Assembly: GCA_037179515.1 (NCBI GenBank) | Contig: JAXCGZ010011658.1 | Span: 1 to 64,000 of the forward strand | Source of the DNA: Halocaridina rubra | Lineage: Eukaryota; Arthropoda; Malacostraca; Decapoda; Atyidae | Length of the DNA stretch: 64,000 nt | Direction of reading: 5' to 3' | Part shown: piece by piece, positions 1-11,825 of the stretch | How positions within the stretch are numbered: the stretch's first letter is position 1 | How the letters are laid out: each line of letters begins with the position of its first letter | The notes under the pieces: generated by a model | What the model saw: only the letters and a program-made list of their open reading frames with translations | Database searches by the model: none | What the model was told of the DNA's origin: nothing | Position numbers and translations under genes: made by a program

Positions 1-101
1 GATTTCAGATTTATGGAAATTATGGTAAAGTTTTCCACTAAGCACTTAGTCACTCAAAAACACAAGTAAAAATTTAAGAGAAGCAGTTGCGTGGCCCACG
101 T

Positions 102-357
<256 letters not shown>

Positions 358-394
358 TATATCATCATCACATGTTTTATAGTGATTAACCTGC

Positions 395-662
<268 letters not shown>

Positions 663-740
<78 letters not shown>
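663..740. repeat. (TA)n microsatellite
   Basis: A TA tract of about 39 units that follows the A-rich end of the family B repeat. It may have grown from the tail of that element. Confidence 0.97.
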
Positions 741-743
<3 letters not shown>

Positions 744-984
744 GTATATGCACGTATGTACAATTATTAAGTGGATGGTTATCGCTCCGTAAACTTTGAG
801 ATCCTAAGTACTTTTGATTATATTTATCTACTACTCATCTTCAGAGGTTGTGGACAAATATACACAAAAGTACTAAGGATCTCAAAATTTCTTTCAATTT
901 CCTAACGTAGCCATAACTATCCACAATTACAATATTCACGTGCTTTTTGTGAAATAGGTCGGTAGTTTGAAGGAATAGAGCGGT
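741..984. other. Intergenic stretch, nothing recognised
   Basis: AT-rich unique-looking sequence. It contains two short related segments (ATCCTAAGTACTTTTG near 801 and an inverted version near 869) but no gene, RNA or clear transposon. Confidence 0.5.
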
Positions 985-1625
985 CACCCTTCTTAGGGAC
1001 AGGTTGCACTAGAACATGCTTCCAAGATGAAGGATGGATACTGGTTGACAGAATGAGGCAAAAAACCGCAAAGCACAGGAACCAGTTCATATGCAAACTC
1101 CTTATGGAACCTCACAGAGATACCATTGGGACCAGATGCCTTGCTTGTTTTTAGCAGGCGAAGAACCTTGTGAACTTTGCGTGAAGACAGGATAAGGAAG
1201 GGCTTAGAGTTAGAGAGGGGTAAAGAACGAGGGACAGGTGTGCTAGAATGGTTTATGGAAGAGTTGGCAGAAAATTGAGAGCCAAAGAGAGTGGCTTTGT
1301 CAGTGTGAGAGCAAGCTATAACACCATCTAAACGAATGAGAGGGGGAAAGCTGTTTGATGTTTTAGATTCTCCACCCACAAATGGGTGGAACGGGTCATA
1401 GAGGACCCATAGGCAGGTCGCCAGCCGGCACAGACCCCAACCCCCCCACTGTGGTGCCTAGCCACAGCTGTAACCTCCCCAGTAAACAGCTTAACCTCTC
1501 TTGACTGAATGAGGCGCGATCCGTCGACCTTGCGAATGCGAGGCCAGTGCATTACCTCTGTACTAGCCAGGAGGCTTAGGGGGAAAGCCTGAGTTACAGA
1601 TAAACAGAGGCAACTGTAATAAGGT
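985..1625 (-). pseudogene. LINE fragment (family J), reverse transcriptase N-terminal part
   Basis: Read on the minus strand, the translation contains a region ending in KTSKASGPNGISVRF, which is the entry to the reverse transcriptase fingers (KASGPDGIPxRF in many non-LTR elements). It is followed by degraded RT sequence. The same family occurs at 44885-46590, where KTNKASGPDVIPARF is seen. The upstream part (FICNSGFPPLIRLDG) is separated from the rest by a SINE inserted at 1352-1578. It lacks the endonuclease and most of the RT and is a dead fragment. The clade is uncertain. Confidence 0.6.
1352..1578 (-). mobile_element. tRNA-derived SINE inserted in a LINE
   Basis: On the minus strand the head reads CTGGCTAGTACAGAGGTAATG, an A-box-like segment, followed about 30 bp on by GGTCGACGGATCGCG, a B-box-like segment. 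The element is flanked by a 10-bp candidate target duplication GGGGGAAAGC at 1342-1351 and 1579-1588. The LINE reading frame resumes outside both copies, which supports a discrete insertion. Confidence 0.6.
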
Positions 1626-3079
1626 CTTTCAAAGGCTAAGAATATAAATACTGTATAATCTATTCCTGGAAAAACTCCAACACTTTCATTCAGTTAGAGA
1701 GAGGTTGAATAATATATTAATCTAAAGTAGGCTTGAGTTCATTTCTAATCTTTAACCACTTACTGTCCCTTTGGCTCCTATAACAGTTTACTGCAAGCTG
1801 TTATATGCTTGTGCAATTTGTCAGTTCAAAGGGCATTACTTACATCAACAATGCAATACAGTTCCTATCTACAAGTACTACATTATATTTGACTGACTAT
1901 TTAATCCCCAAATACTGCACAGAGAAGAGAAGAGGAGACAGTATTAGAGAACATTGTCTTTTCAGCTACAGAAGTATATAAAGAATTGATGGAGTGGGAT
2001 CCGATGATATATCTACATATATCTTAGTGCTGCACCATTTCAGTAGCACTTTGCATCATATATGAAAAGTCGCTGGAATCTGGGGAAGTTCAAAGATCGT
2101 GGGAATGTCGTTTCCAGAGTTGTGTGTTCTAACCATTACGCTACCACAGTTCCAACAGGCAGGATATTGTGCTTCTCTTAAATGTTACCAATCGACAATA
2201 ATAATCTTGACTTTATCTTTCAACATTAATTGTAACAAATACCAAAAGGCTACACTATGTTATCTGCATCCCACAGCCATATCCAAGCGCCATCACTAAG
2301 GAACCACCCAGCCCTTCTGAGCTATCAGAAGAGGCTGGATGACTCTGTCAATTATGCTTGTCCAAGACTAGCACACAATCAAACACATTATGGAATGCTG
2401 TCCTACTTACAACCACAAAAGCTAGTAACAAAACATACATTCCCTGAGAGGTCTGTGGGAAAGCCCGGGATTGGCAGTGTCCTTCCTTAAGGGCTCAGAG
2501 CTGTCAACAACAACAACAACTATGGAACCTTATTTAAAAGAAACAGAAAAATAGAAAAAGTATATTTACAATACTGAAATACTGCATATGGACTCTCAAT
2601 ATATGACCAAAATTTCCCAAATAAAAGTCTCGGATGCACATGTTTAGGAAGATTCAGAAAGTGATGCAAGAGACTTATAGGCCTTTGTCCACATATGAGT
2701 GTCTCTTCATAATGTAACTGAATATTCCTCCTTTTAAACACATGGATTGTCTTAAACAGCATATATGCACATGTATAAGAATTAAAATATATTAAATTTC
2801 ACTTCCTCATTAATCAGCGGTATCAGAATAGAGAAACCAGCTGAAAGAGCCATTAGGTATATCATTAATTATAGAATACAAAAGCTGGAATACCAAAAAC
2901 TTCTACTTTTCTCTAACTCTGGTGAATAGAAGCTGTTAGAGCCTTCTTTGCTTGAGTGATAATATATATAAGTGTTAAAGTTAATGAAAACGTTAAATTC
3001 AGCTCCACACTTAACTATAAATCTCTTTAATAATTTTTTCTTCAGCTTCATATAACATTACCAAGTTGTTGTTGTTTGA
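1626..3079. other. Intergenic stretch with little recognisable content
   Basis: No coding exon could be supported. About 2100-2155 is a possible SINE family A remnant (TTCTAACCATTACGCTACCA). There is a short (CAA)n run at 2508-2520. The ORFs of 60-80 codons here have no recognisable domains. Confidence 0.5.
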
Positions 3080-3140
3080 AGTTTTATGTGTCACTAATAG
3101 TCCCCATTCAAATGAGGTTGGACATAGACAGTCATTACAT
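3080..3140 (-). mobile_element. SINE family A fragment
   Basis: TTATGTGTCACTAATAG followed by CCCCATTCAAATGAGG is the body end of SINE family A read in reverse. The tRNA-like head is missing. Confidence 0.5.
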
Positions 3141-3407
3141 AATGCTACCAAGTAATATCTTTTATATCATGTTTATAGCAAACTGGATAGAACTATAAAA
3201 AAAGGAGGTGAGTTAGCAGGGTTTAATCCAGCTCTTCAATCAACTGCAGCAAGAAAAGAAATTCAGGAAAGAAGTACAGTCAGTTCCCACTCCCGTATCT
3301 CTTTTTCTCCTACAACAATCAGTGTTTACAAGAGCGAATTTCTTTCTCCAACACTAATACATAATCCTTTTGGACGTCTTCTACAACATACAGAAAATAA
3401 ATTTTTT

Positions 3408-3552
3408 GCCACTATTAATCCCCATTATAGGGGCGGACATGAAGGTTGGTACTAGGAAAATAAAACTGGATGCCCTTCTTAACAGCTGCAGTGGGCATGA
3501 TTGCAAGTCTGTAAGTTCCTAAGCTGAGTGCTCTAACCACTACGCTATGACC
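3408..3552 (-). mobile_element. tRNA-derived SINE, family A
   Basis: A copy in reverse orientation: body end (CACTATTAATCCCCATTATA), middle (GGATGCCCTTCTTAACAG) and tRNA-like head (GCTCTAACCACTACGCTA, the complement of an A box). It is not a functional tRNA gene. Confidence 0.7.
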
Positions 3553-3718
3553 TCTTTAAATGACTTCTCTATCCACTGATATTATATTTGCATATACTGT
3601 ACTGTGAAACGAAAATTGCATATTTTTTCCCTCAAATCAGTCTTGCCAAACACACAAGAAAGTATTACAATATTAATGAAAAAATAATGATATATACTTC
3701 AATAAGATCCATCAAGAT

Positions 3719-3724
3719 TTTATT
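3719..3724 (-). terminator. Candidate polyadenylation signal AATAAA
   Basis: AATAAA on the minus strand, about 130 bp beyond the stop codon of the RRM gene. Position and orientation fit its 3' end processing, but the cleavage site is not visible. Confidence 0.45.
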
Positions 3725-3851
3725 CTCCTTATGGTATACTATAAGTGCATAAAAGACAGACATCATAAACCTTGTTTCAAACGATTAAGAAATATAAAAA
3801 TTATTAAAAAAAATCTTGAAAGCATTCATCTTTCCCACATACACAATTTAC

Positions 3852-4118
3852 TTATTCGTCATCAGCATCAACATCATCATCATTTTCTTCTGGATTTTCA
3901 GCATCATCGTCATACTCTTCTTCATTTTCATCATGAGGTTCATCCCCATAGTCACCTTCTGACTGCTCCTCCTCAGCTTCTACGTCATCTTCACCTTCCA
4001 TTTCTTCGTCCCCTTCCCCTTCTGCAACCGGCTCTTCTTCTCCATCACCTTCCACCCCTTTGCGCACACTGTCTTCTATTTCATCTTTCTCTTTTGGCAC
4101 ACCTTCTTTGGTATCAAC
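3852..4118 (-). CDS. RRM gene, last coding exon (acidic tail)
   Basis: Acceptor TTCATAG, then 88 codons and TAA. After VDTKEGVPKEKDEIED the sequence is dominated by Glu and Asp. The histidine/leucine-rich ORF on the plus strand here is the antisense shadow of this tail. Confidence 0.85.
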   Translation of the reverse strand, partial: VDTKEGVPKEKDEIEDSVRKGVEGDGEEEPVAEGEGDEEMEGEDDVEAEEEQSEGDYGDEPHDENEEEYDDDAENPEENDDDVDADDE

Positions 4119-7100
4119 CTATGAATATCATAATTATTAATAGCAGTGAATAATGTTGATTGTTTCCTTTTTTACATTAATTGCAGCTCTGAATTTATCA
4201 ATTCATGAGTCTTTAAAAAATATATCTATATTTAACAGTGAGCAAACAATTAATAAATACTATACATATCATCAAAAACTTCTCAATAAATTTCTTACAG
4301 ATGATACTGTAAAATCTACAGTAACGAGGTTTTAAACGTAAATATAACTAAGAACTCATTTGAGTAGAACTATATTGCATTTGCGTCACGAAAGTAGAGC
4401 AAACAAAAATTATGAAAAATATATGGGATGTGAATAGCTCAAATCAAAATTTAAATGAAATGACACCACTTGCAACAGAGGTAGTTATGGTGTTGATCCA
4501 TCAGGGAGGACAAATTCAATGAAAAGCTATTTCCAATGAAATTCTCAACTTTAATGTTGGTTTTCTATAACACAACTTTGGGTGCCAGCATCTGTAATAA
4601 GGAATCTTATTTCAGATGCTGTAATAAGGCTCTTATTCTCTGTTGCATAATGGCTCAGTACTGTCAAAAGGGGAAATAACATGCCAAAAACACACGGAAG
4701 AAAAATGAAAGAATAATGAAGAATTAATGGTACCAACTGATTGTGATGGAGATACCTCCCTAAAAATGAAAATCAGATCACATAAAAAGGGAAAAGATGA
4801 GAGCGGTCAGAGAGTTTCTTGAAAGTCAGTGACAAATGTACAACATATACAAAGGAGGAGGTTACTGGGTGAAGACAAGGAAAAGGAAACACTAAACAAT
4901 TGCTAAGCGAGGAAAATAAGAAGCTACAAAACTCCAAAAGCCAGGGCTGTTCCTAAAGGTGTGATGCACCAAAATGAGGCATAAAAAATGAAAGCATTAC
5001 CATGAACATGTTCGAGTCTGTAATTAACTTAAATAGCGGGGGGGGGGGGAGAGAAAAAAAAAAAATCAGACTTTGTGTCTTAATGAGCATATAACATTGC
5101 ATCAACTTTCTTCCAATTTGTAGCGTAAATTTTTAGATAAAATAACGGGGTTCAGGAAGAGATTTTTTCCTTTGGTGTATCGACATCCAAAAGTGTTTAA
5201 TCATTTCTTGAATCTCCTACAACATGCACATGGAAAGCTCTTATAGAGGCAATAGGGTTATTCCTCAAGAGAAAATCTTTGGCAAAAATTCTCTAGTGCT
5301 TCAGAACAGTGAACTGACCATGACCTAGCCTTAATCAAGCGATTAAACACACCCTGTTTAACACAATTTTGAAAAAATATATGGACTTGGGTCTGGGGGA
5401 GGGGAATCAATGGGCAAAAATAGCACATTATATTTTAACAGAAGTCATACCTTGGCTTTCTTAGTAGGTGATGAATCTCTCTCATCTCCACCTGAGGTCC
5501 TTTTCTCTGGATCAGCTCTAAAGGAAAGAAAAAATAAATACATTAACCCATTCAAAATCCTATCTCCTTCAGTAACTAAGAAAATGTGATCATACCATTA
5601 CTATGGTAATATGGAAGATATATAACCTAAATACCTTAAGTAAAATTACTCTGACTTAACTGACTCTACCATGTTACAATTGTAAAGTAACATAACGTTA
5701 TCTAATGCTTTAAAGTTACTATTCTATCATATTCAACGAAATTTTCTAGCTAAATTTTGCATTTTTTAGATTTCAGCCTATCCTTTAGTAAAGTTACTGG
5801 ACAACGTAACCCTTCTCTCAAGGCTAAGTCTGTGAAATGCTAAAAAATTATTTTACGAGTCTAAAAGTGTTCTTCTAATACTTATTGCCTATCAGGAGGC
5901 AATATATCTGAAAGGAGTTCTCTTGTAATGACTTAGACTAAAAGATTATTATACGGGAGGAAAAAGGAAAGGTGTCAGGGGCAAATGAGAAAGAGAAGGT
6001 GAGCATTAATAAATTACATATTACAAACAATGAGAGAAAATTAGATACAGTGGACATTTATTTGCAAAATAATGCGAGAATTATATTAAAAGAAGATAGA
6101 ACAAATAACTAACAAAATGCACCATATGTATTACATTAAATAGGATATTCATTACGAAGCCAGTATTGCTCTACATAAGGAAAAAAGAGAAAACTAACTG
6201 TGCTTTTCTCATATCTGATCATTACTTAATAGGATAGAGCATTCAGGATATCTGAAAAAAAAAAACCTTGCTTTATCTGTCCTAGCTTGCTTTTATGGAA
6301 TTTTTTACTTTGTTTTTTATCTTTAAAGACTGTACTATATTATATATATTACTTAAAAGAAAGAACATAATCGTGAATAATCAATACAAACAAATTCAAA
6401 AAATATATGTTACTTATCAAACAGCTTGTTTGCCGTTTTTTGTCACTATGAATCCCCATATGAATGGGTGTGGAGATAAACTGATTGCAGCTGGGGAATA
6501 ATGGCTGGATGCTCTTTCTATTGCCCTGCAGAGGGCTCTAACACAGGTTTGTCACTTCTCAAGTTAAGGGCTCTAACCACTATGCTACCTCATTCCCCTA
6601 AGTTAGTTATCAAACAGCATTAGGTGAAAAGAACAGGTCTTAATGATTCACTACTACATCCATACTTTTTCTTAGAATGAGGTGATATGCAAGTAGATTT
6701 ACAGTACTTACGTTTTTTTCTTGTAAGCATATTCCACTTTGGCTTCTAAACCACAGAAGGTGTGATTTTTTATTTTTTCCATCATTTCTTTGGCCTCTTC
6801 GGGTGTATCAAAATGTAACGTGCACCCCCTGTGAATATGAGCACAGATGAAAAATCCAGATAAAAGCTATTACACATGTCATGTATGTTGAATGACAGGC
6901 TTAAAAATGATCAGTTTAACGATTCTTTTTAGTATTACTATTAATCACATGCATCATCTAGTGGGACAAAATTCAAACTTGGGGAGTGTAGGTGAGGCCC
7001 TCCTTTTCTCCATGAATTCTCTTCAGGCTACTGAGCAACTTATAGAAGAGAGAAAGGGAAGCTTTGTTGCCTTAGGTCTTCTGTTACAGTGACCAGAGTG

Positions 7101-8934
7101 CTAACATTATGATATATAGCATTACAATTGCCAGTTTATGTGTCACTATTAATACCCAGTCATGAAGGGGTGGACACAGACCAGTTGGAGCTAGGGAATT
7201 AAGTCTGGATGCCTTCCTAATGTCCTGCGTTGGATGTAAACTTCAGTCTGTCACATCCAAAACAAAATGCTCTAACAACTGCACTACTGCAGTCCCCTGG
7301 GATATGGGGTATAACATATGTAAAGGAAAATAGTACATAAAATAGGAAAATAGAAACTTTTAACTTTACATGCCATATTTGAAATGCACTGAGTGATGGA
7401 ATGTATTCACTGGGTCCTAATGTTTATTCATAAACATGCTAATTATGTGGATTTTTTGAAGACCAAGAAATATGTTGTATCTGTTTTACTGGAATATGCA
7501 AAGTATATATTAATCTCACTTTAACTGAAGAAAAGGCTCACTAAAATGATTATATTTTTAAAGGTCTCCTTGAAAAGTACACTGAGATATTCAAAGTTAC
7601 ATTTCACTATTCATGCTTCACAAAACTTCATTAAAAATATCATAGTATGTGATACTTTTACCAACAGTTTTTTGTATTACTCTCAAAGTAACTCCAAAAA
7701 TACTTAATACACAGTAAAGTCTATTTATATCTTCTAATAAGAAATATAAAAAGACTAATTGTTTATATGACACTGTGTACACATCCCCTCATAATAATTA
7801 TTATAATTCTAGTAAATATCGGCATAGAGGAAGAACTGCTATCAAAGAGATAGCTAAAGGAAAACATCGATAAGAAAAAGAAAACTGACGGACAGAAATG
7901 AAATGAAAATGTAAAGTGAAGGAGACAGAGCAAGAAATAAAGATTTAGGCTTTCATGGAATAGCAAAAAAGGTAAACTAAGGTTAGGTTAGGTTAAAATT
8001 TGGTTAGAGTAGCACAGAATTCTGCAAAGTATAAACAGAGCTCATACCTTCCAAAGCCTACCGAAACAGCTTCTCTACCATAGTCCAAAATTTCATTAGC
8101 TGTTATGGAATTGATCTGATCCTCGAACTGTAGGTACATTGCTTTGACATCTAAATATTTAGTGTTCTGTAAATAAAAAACTTTATAAATAGATATGGCT
8201 CCATTGGAAACTAAATATCTATCTACAATAAAGCATGCATACTATAAATAGAGATACCGACATTAATACAAAGATTATGATATATACATATAATTAAGAA
8301 AGTATTAAGCCTTGTATTAGACTGATATTAAATATTTTTTCATAGGGTTTTCAAATTGATGAGCAGACATCTTCTTCGTCTACATCTTTTCCCACTTTTA
8401 TGCGGGGTCGATGTTTCTGGCCAGTTTTTTCCATTTGTTTCTGTCCCATACCTCATCACCCAACAAACCTTTAGACCTCAGGTCGTCATTGATGCAATCC
8501 ATCCACCTACGCTTTGGTCTCCCTCTCCTTCTCCTACCCTGTATATCCATTTCCAGCAGACTCATTACCCAAATTAGACACTGAAATATTATTGATCCTG
8601 AGCTTCATTAGGGCATTAATTTAAAGATAAAAAAAAAATACCAAACAATCAAAATCAGTACTTATTACTCTAAGTAATACAGCATCCAGAATCTTACCAT
8701 AGGCATTCCACTTCCCCTTCTACCACGATAACTTCCTCTATAACCCCCTCGAGATGATCGATAACCTCGTCCTCCTGTGCTCGGTGATCTACCACCGCCT
8801 TTCTCTTCTGATCTGTCTTTGGAGTCTTTTAAGCTTCCATTCGCCATTTCTGATTTATCAATATCTTCTGATTTCCGTTCCTCAGTAACCCTAGATGGAA
8901 CAGCTACTGTTTCAAAATCCTCAACAGTAGACAT
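3852..8934 (-). CDS. RGG-RRM-acidic tail putative RNA-binding protein (five exons)
   Basis: Joining 8934-8698, 8166-8048, 6828-6712, 5517-5451 and 4118-3852 gives 268 residues with consistent phases and GT-AG introns. Residues 1-48 are Ser/Glu/Lys-rich. About 49-79 form an RGG/RGY patch (RGYRSSRGGYRGSYRGRRG). Residues 80-157 resemble a divergent RRM: MYLQF as RNP2-like strand, GCTLHFDTPEEAKEMM as RNP1-like strand and helix, then GLEAKVEYAYKKK as last strand. A basic patch (SPTKKAK) follows, then an 88-residue tail very rich in Glu and Asp. This architecture fits a nuclear or nucleolar RNA-binding protein; I do not recognise an orthologue and give no symbol. The start is the first ATG of the exon (MSTVEDFETV). 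Introns carry SINEs and a LINE fragment. The gene structure is well supported; the function is inference. Confidence 0.85.
4586..4621. repeat. Perfect-arm small hairpin in an intron
   Basis: CAGCATCTG and CAGATGCTG are exact inverted 9-mers. Between them AATAAG pairs with CTTATT around a 4-nt loop. It lies in intron 4 of the RRM gene. Function unknown. Confidence 0.5.
5451..5517 (-). CDS. RRM gene, coding exon 4
   Basis: 67 nt, acceptor CCTTTAG, donor GTATGA. Encodes a hydrophilic linker with SPTKKAK at its end, a possible nuclear localisation patch. Confidence 0.8.
6437..6605 (-). mobile_element. tRNA-derived SINE, family A
   Basis: Reverse-oriented copy in intron 3 of the RRM gene: GTCACTATGAATCCCCATA body end, GGATGCTCTTTCTATTGCC middle and GGGCTCTAACCACTATGCTA head complement. 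Confidence 0.7.
6712..6828 (-). CDS. RRM gene, coding exon 3
   Basis: 117 nt, acceptor TTCACAG, donor GTAAGTACT. Encodes GCTLHFDTPEEAKEMM to EYAYKKK, the RNP1-like strand, second helix and final strand. It ends in phase 2. Confidence 0.85.
7139..7300 (-). mobile_element. tRNA-derived SINE, family A
   Basis: Reverse-oriented copy in intron 2 of the RRM gene: TGTGTCACTATTAATACCCA body end, GTCTGGATGCCTTCCTAATG middle, and a degenerate head (GCTCTAACAACTGCACTACT). Confidence 0.7.
8048..8166 (-). CDS. RRM gene, coding exon 2
   Basis: 119 nt between an AG acceptor and a GTATGAG donor; it ends in phase 2. Encodes NTKYLDVKAMYLQF through GREAVSVGFG, the first strand and helix of the RRM-like fold. 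Confidence 0.85.
8340..8575 (-). mobile_element. 3' end of an RTE-like LINE
   Basis: On the minus strand this matches the last ~200 bp of the LINE at 56416-59504: a basic RRRRGRP-type segment, then DGLHQ-like residues and the 3' end with CACATAAAAGTGGG. It is a 5'-truncated copy in intron 1 of the RRM gene. The last bases contain the same GAAGAAGA-type tail. Confidence 0.75.
8698..8934 (-). CDS. RRM gene, coding exon 1
   Basis: 79 codons, from the ATG to a GTAAGAT donor after ATG (ending GSGMPM). Encodes the charged N-terminus and the RGG/RGY segment. Confidence 0.85.
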
Positions 8935-9930
8935 TTTTTCTACTGATCAGTGAATATATTCGGTAACTGAAAAAAGTAATAAAAGCGTCACTGTATTTCA
9001 TATTGTTTTCACAAGATCCAATATGTCTCATGAGAATGAATATATAATTCTTACATTTGATCTATTCCTTAAAATATTGGAGAAGGATGAAATATAAGAC
9101 GGTGAGCCAGTTATATTGTACTCATAAATAATATAAAAGCCTAAGTGGAATAATTTGCATTAAGAATTAATATTTGTGGATGAGCTCTAATATACAACCT
9201 AAATTGCAACAAAGAGAACAAGAAAAGTGAAACGAGGCATTTTAAAACAAAAAGAATATGTAAAGCTAGGCAAATATTTTTTTATTTTCACATCACAACT
9301 TATATTAATAATTCTGTAGGATCAGACTCTACAAACACCACATATACTCAGTGTGAAATAGTTTGCAAGAGGACAAATTCTCCGGTGTGCCCATGCCATA
9401 TTCTGCTGACTAGACCTGTATTGAAAATACCACCGATTTATTTTGCCGCAACCAGCTTAAACTTTTGGGCATTTTCGCATTAGTAATTTAACAAAAGTTT
9501 TTAAATAATCTATTACTTTACCAAAAGAGCCACAGAAACTGCTAATATAAGTGATAATAAAGTAATAATTGAAGCAGGATCCTAACCAAAGGAAAGAGAC
9601 TGTTGACTTACTGCCTGCTTGAGAAGCTCTCTAGACGCTTCTTCTTGAATAAATGGCAAATATTTCTATCGACTGGGCAGTGTCAGCCTTTGTAGATTTT
9701 CTGTGAATACGTTATTTGTTATATTTATCAAATAAAGTAGCACTCTCTTGTGTTTTACATAAAATAAAGGTCATAGAGTTTTCTATCAGAAACTGCCAAG
9801 TATATCATCATAATACTGCTATGTGTAAAAAAAAAAAAGCTTGAAAAAAGTTTTACTAAATGAGTGTCCATTCATACGTCAGTTTATGAAGAGACACTCC
9901 AAATGGCTTTTTAATGCCATAAAATCTTTC
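8935..9930. other. Upstream flank of the RRM gene
   Basis: About 1 kb upstream of the RRM start codon. It must contain the 5' UTR and probably the promoter, but I see no TATA box or initiator I would defend and no transposon. Confidence 0.4.
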
Positions 9931-10118
<188 letters not shown>

Positions 10119-10205
10119 TTTTTTTTCAAACGATAAACTAGAATTCATATGAGTTTGGTTGTAGGATTCTTGATTATTCATAAAGTAAATCTAATCAATC
10201 TTTCT

Positions 10206-10330
10206 CTTCCATATTGGTCCATGACAGGTTGGAGCTGGGTAATTAAGACTGGTTATCCTTCCTAATACCCCGCGGAAAGCTCGAATGCGGTTTTGTCACT
10301 TCTCGGGTCGAGCGATCTAACCAATGCTCT
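10206..10330 (-). mobile_element. SINE family A, degraded
   Basis: GACAGGTTGGAGCTGGGTAA, TTATCCTTCCTAATACCC and GAGCGATCTAACCAATGCTC match the middle and head of family A in reverse. The body end is weak. Confidence 0.6.
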
Positions 10331-10529
10331 ATTTAAAATTCGGTTAAACATTGTTCATAGTACGATTATCTTAGAAAATAAGAGAAATATTTTCAAACAT
10401 ATTTAAGAACAATCTAACCATCTATTCTGCTAATGCCACCACACCATTTGATAAGCATTCTACATGACACCCAACTATGCCTAGTGCTTTACCTGCTTTC
10501 ATTGCTCTCAGTGCTAATTGTTCCTCTTT

Positions 10530-10700
10530 TTGTTTCAAGGAGGAAGTTATGAAATGTGCAGAGGCAGCGTGTGGGTGTGTGGAAGGAGACTAACAGGAGG
10601 AAGTAAGAGGAATCGTAGTGAATGGTGGAATAATGAGAGTGCAGTAGTGGCTGAAAGAAACAGACTTAAGAGGTATGCTAGCAGAGAGGCTGTAAAGGCC
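10530..10700 (+). pseudogene. Old LINE relic, part 1 (endonuclease-RT linker)
   Basis: The translation includes VCGRRLTGG, then SEWWNNESAVVAERNRLKR, the Trp-Trp-Asn linker typical between endonuclease and RT in RTE-like elements. It belongs with the segments at 11633-11823 and 24446-24561, from which later insertions separate it. Confidence 0.55.
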
Positions 10701-10759
10701 TGTCAACCTTTAATTTCGTTGTTTGGCAAATTAGACTCTTCTTATTCTATAATGTATAT

Positions 10760-11262
10760 TTAAACCAAGAAGTGGTTACTTAAAATCCTGATAATTCGTG
10801 AGATGTATGTTGTCTGACCCTGAGATTAGCACCAGAAATCTGGAATACTTATGTAACTATTAATACATATAACATAATTTTCAGTACTCAAACATCTCTG
10901 ACATAAGCAAATCAAATCAAAATAAAGATGGCAGCAAAATATACATGAAATATAAAAAGAATATACTAAAATAAATAAAACACATAATACATTATTACAG
11001 CATAGAACATTGACAATGCAGTGTTGACCACTGACAAAAGGTAAATAATTCAATGAGCATATGAACAAAGCAAGATAATTTAATTTGGATAAGTTATTAA
11101 TTTTTACTAACACTGCATACGTAATAATCATATATTTAATAGCTTAATGAAGCCCTTTTAAGAATTAGTGTTTTCATGGGAGGATGGTAAATAGGTTGTA
11201 CACAGGGCTTTCATATATAATGACTTCATGCTACAACCTAAATACAAACAAGCTCAAATTAA
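10760..11262. other. AT-rich stretch, unrecognised
   Basis: It separates two parts of an older LINE, so it is probably an inserted element or a degraded part of it. No ORF with recognisable domains. Confidence 0.4.
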
Positions 11263-11632
11263 TGATCATACCACTAATGATATTAAATTCTTAGCAATAT
11301 TAATCAGAGAAGTAGCAAACTAAATTAGATTATAATTAAACAGAGAATAATTAACGTCTGCTATGTCTTAGACTTACGTAACCTTGTAACCAAAATAACT
11401 AAGATTTAATATCATTACAACAACCTCAAACTCGTTATTAAATAACATCACTCTTAATATTAATAAAATTCTTACTATTATCAAGCAAATAAATAGCAAA
11501 ATATAGAAAATTATAATTAAACAGAATCTTTAACAACAACAGTGTCTTAGATTTAGGTAAGCAAATTGGTCGACTCGTAGTCAAAATCTCACCTCATTAC
11601 AAGGTAATGTAGAGGTATATAAAAAGTAATAT
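11263..11632 (-). repeat. Dispersed AT-rich repeat, two tandem units
   Basis: Two related segments of about 175 bp (about 11263-11435 and 11437-11632) share TTATAATTAAACAGA, GTCTTAGA-TTA and similar blocks. A third, closer relative of the second unit lies at 31470-31700. Orientation is arbitrary. The family is not recognised. Confidence 0.6.
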
Positions 11633-11823
11633 GCAAGAGAAGGTTAGTAAAGCACGTGGTGAGGGAGGCAAAGAGAGAAGCGGATGTAAGATGGGTTAGG
11701 AACTTAAGTGAGAAAAGTAATACAAAGATGCTCTGGAAGGAAATATAAAGAGTAAGAAAAGGCGACTCTGATAGGGAGGAGATGGTGAAAAGAGCAGATG
11801 GGCCAATGCTAGTAGACAAAATA
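11633..11823 (+). pseudogene. Old LINE relic, part 2 (RT-proximal)
   Basis: A plus-strand frame reads VVREAKREADVRWVRNLSEK, LWKEI, one stop, then RVRKGD and KRADGPMLVDKIRT. This is the segment before the RT in RTE-like LINEs. The frame breaks exactly where the CR1 array begins and appears to resume at 24446 as [13 protein letters not shown]. Confidence 0.6.
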
Positions 11824-11825
11824 AG

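Noticed and set aside
3731..4153. 140-codon His/Leu-rich plus-strand ORF
   Set aside because: It is the antisense shadow of the acidic tail exon of the RRM gene.
7978..8005. GGTTAGGTTAGGTTA, resembling the arthropod telomere repeat TTAGG
   Set aside because: Only about three units in an intron; such short runs are common and give no evidence of a telomere.
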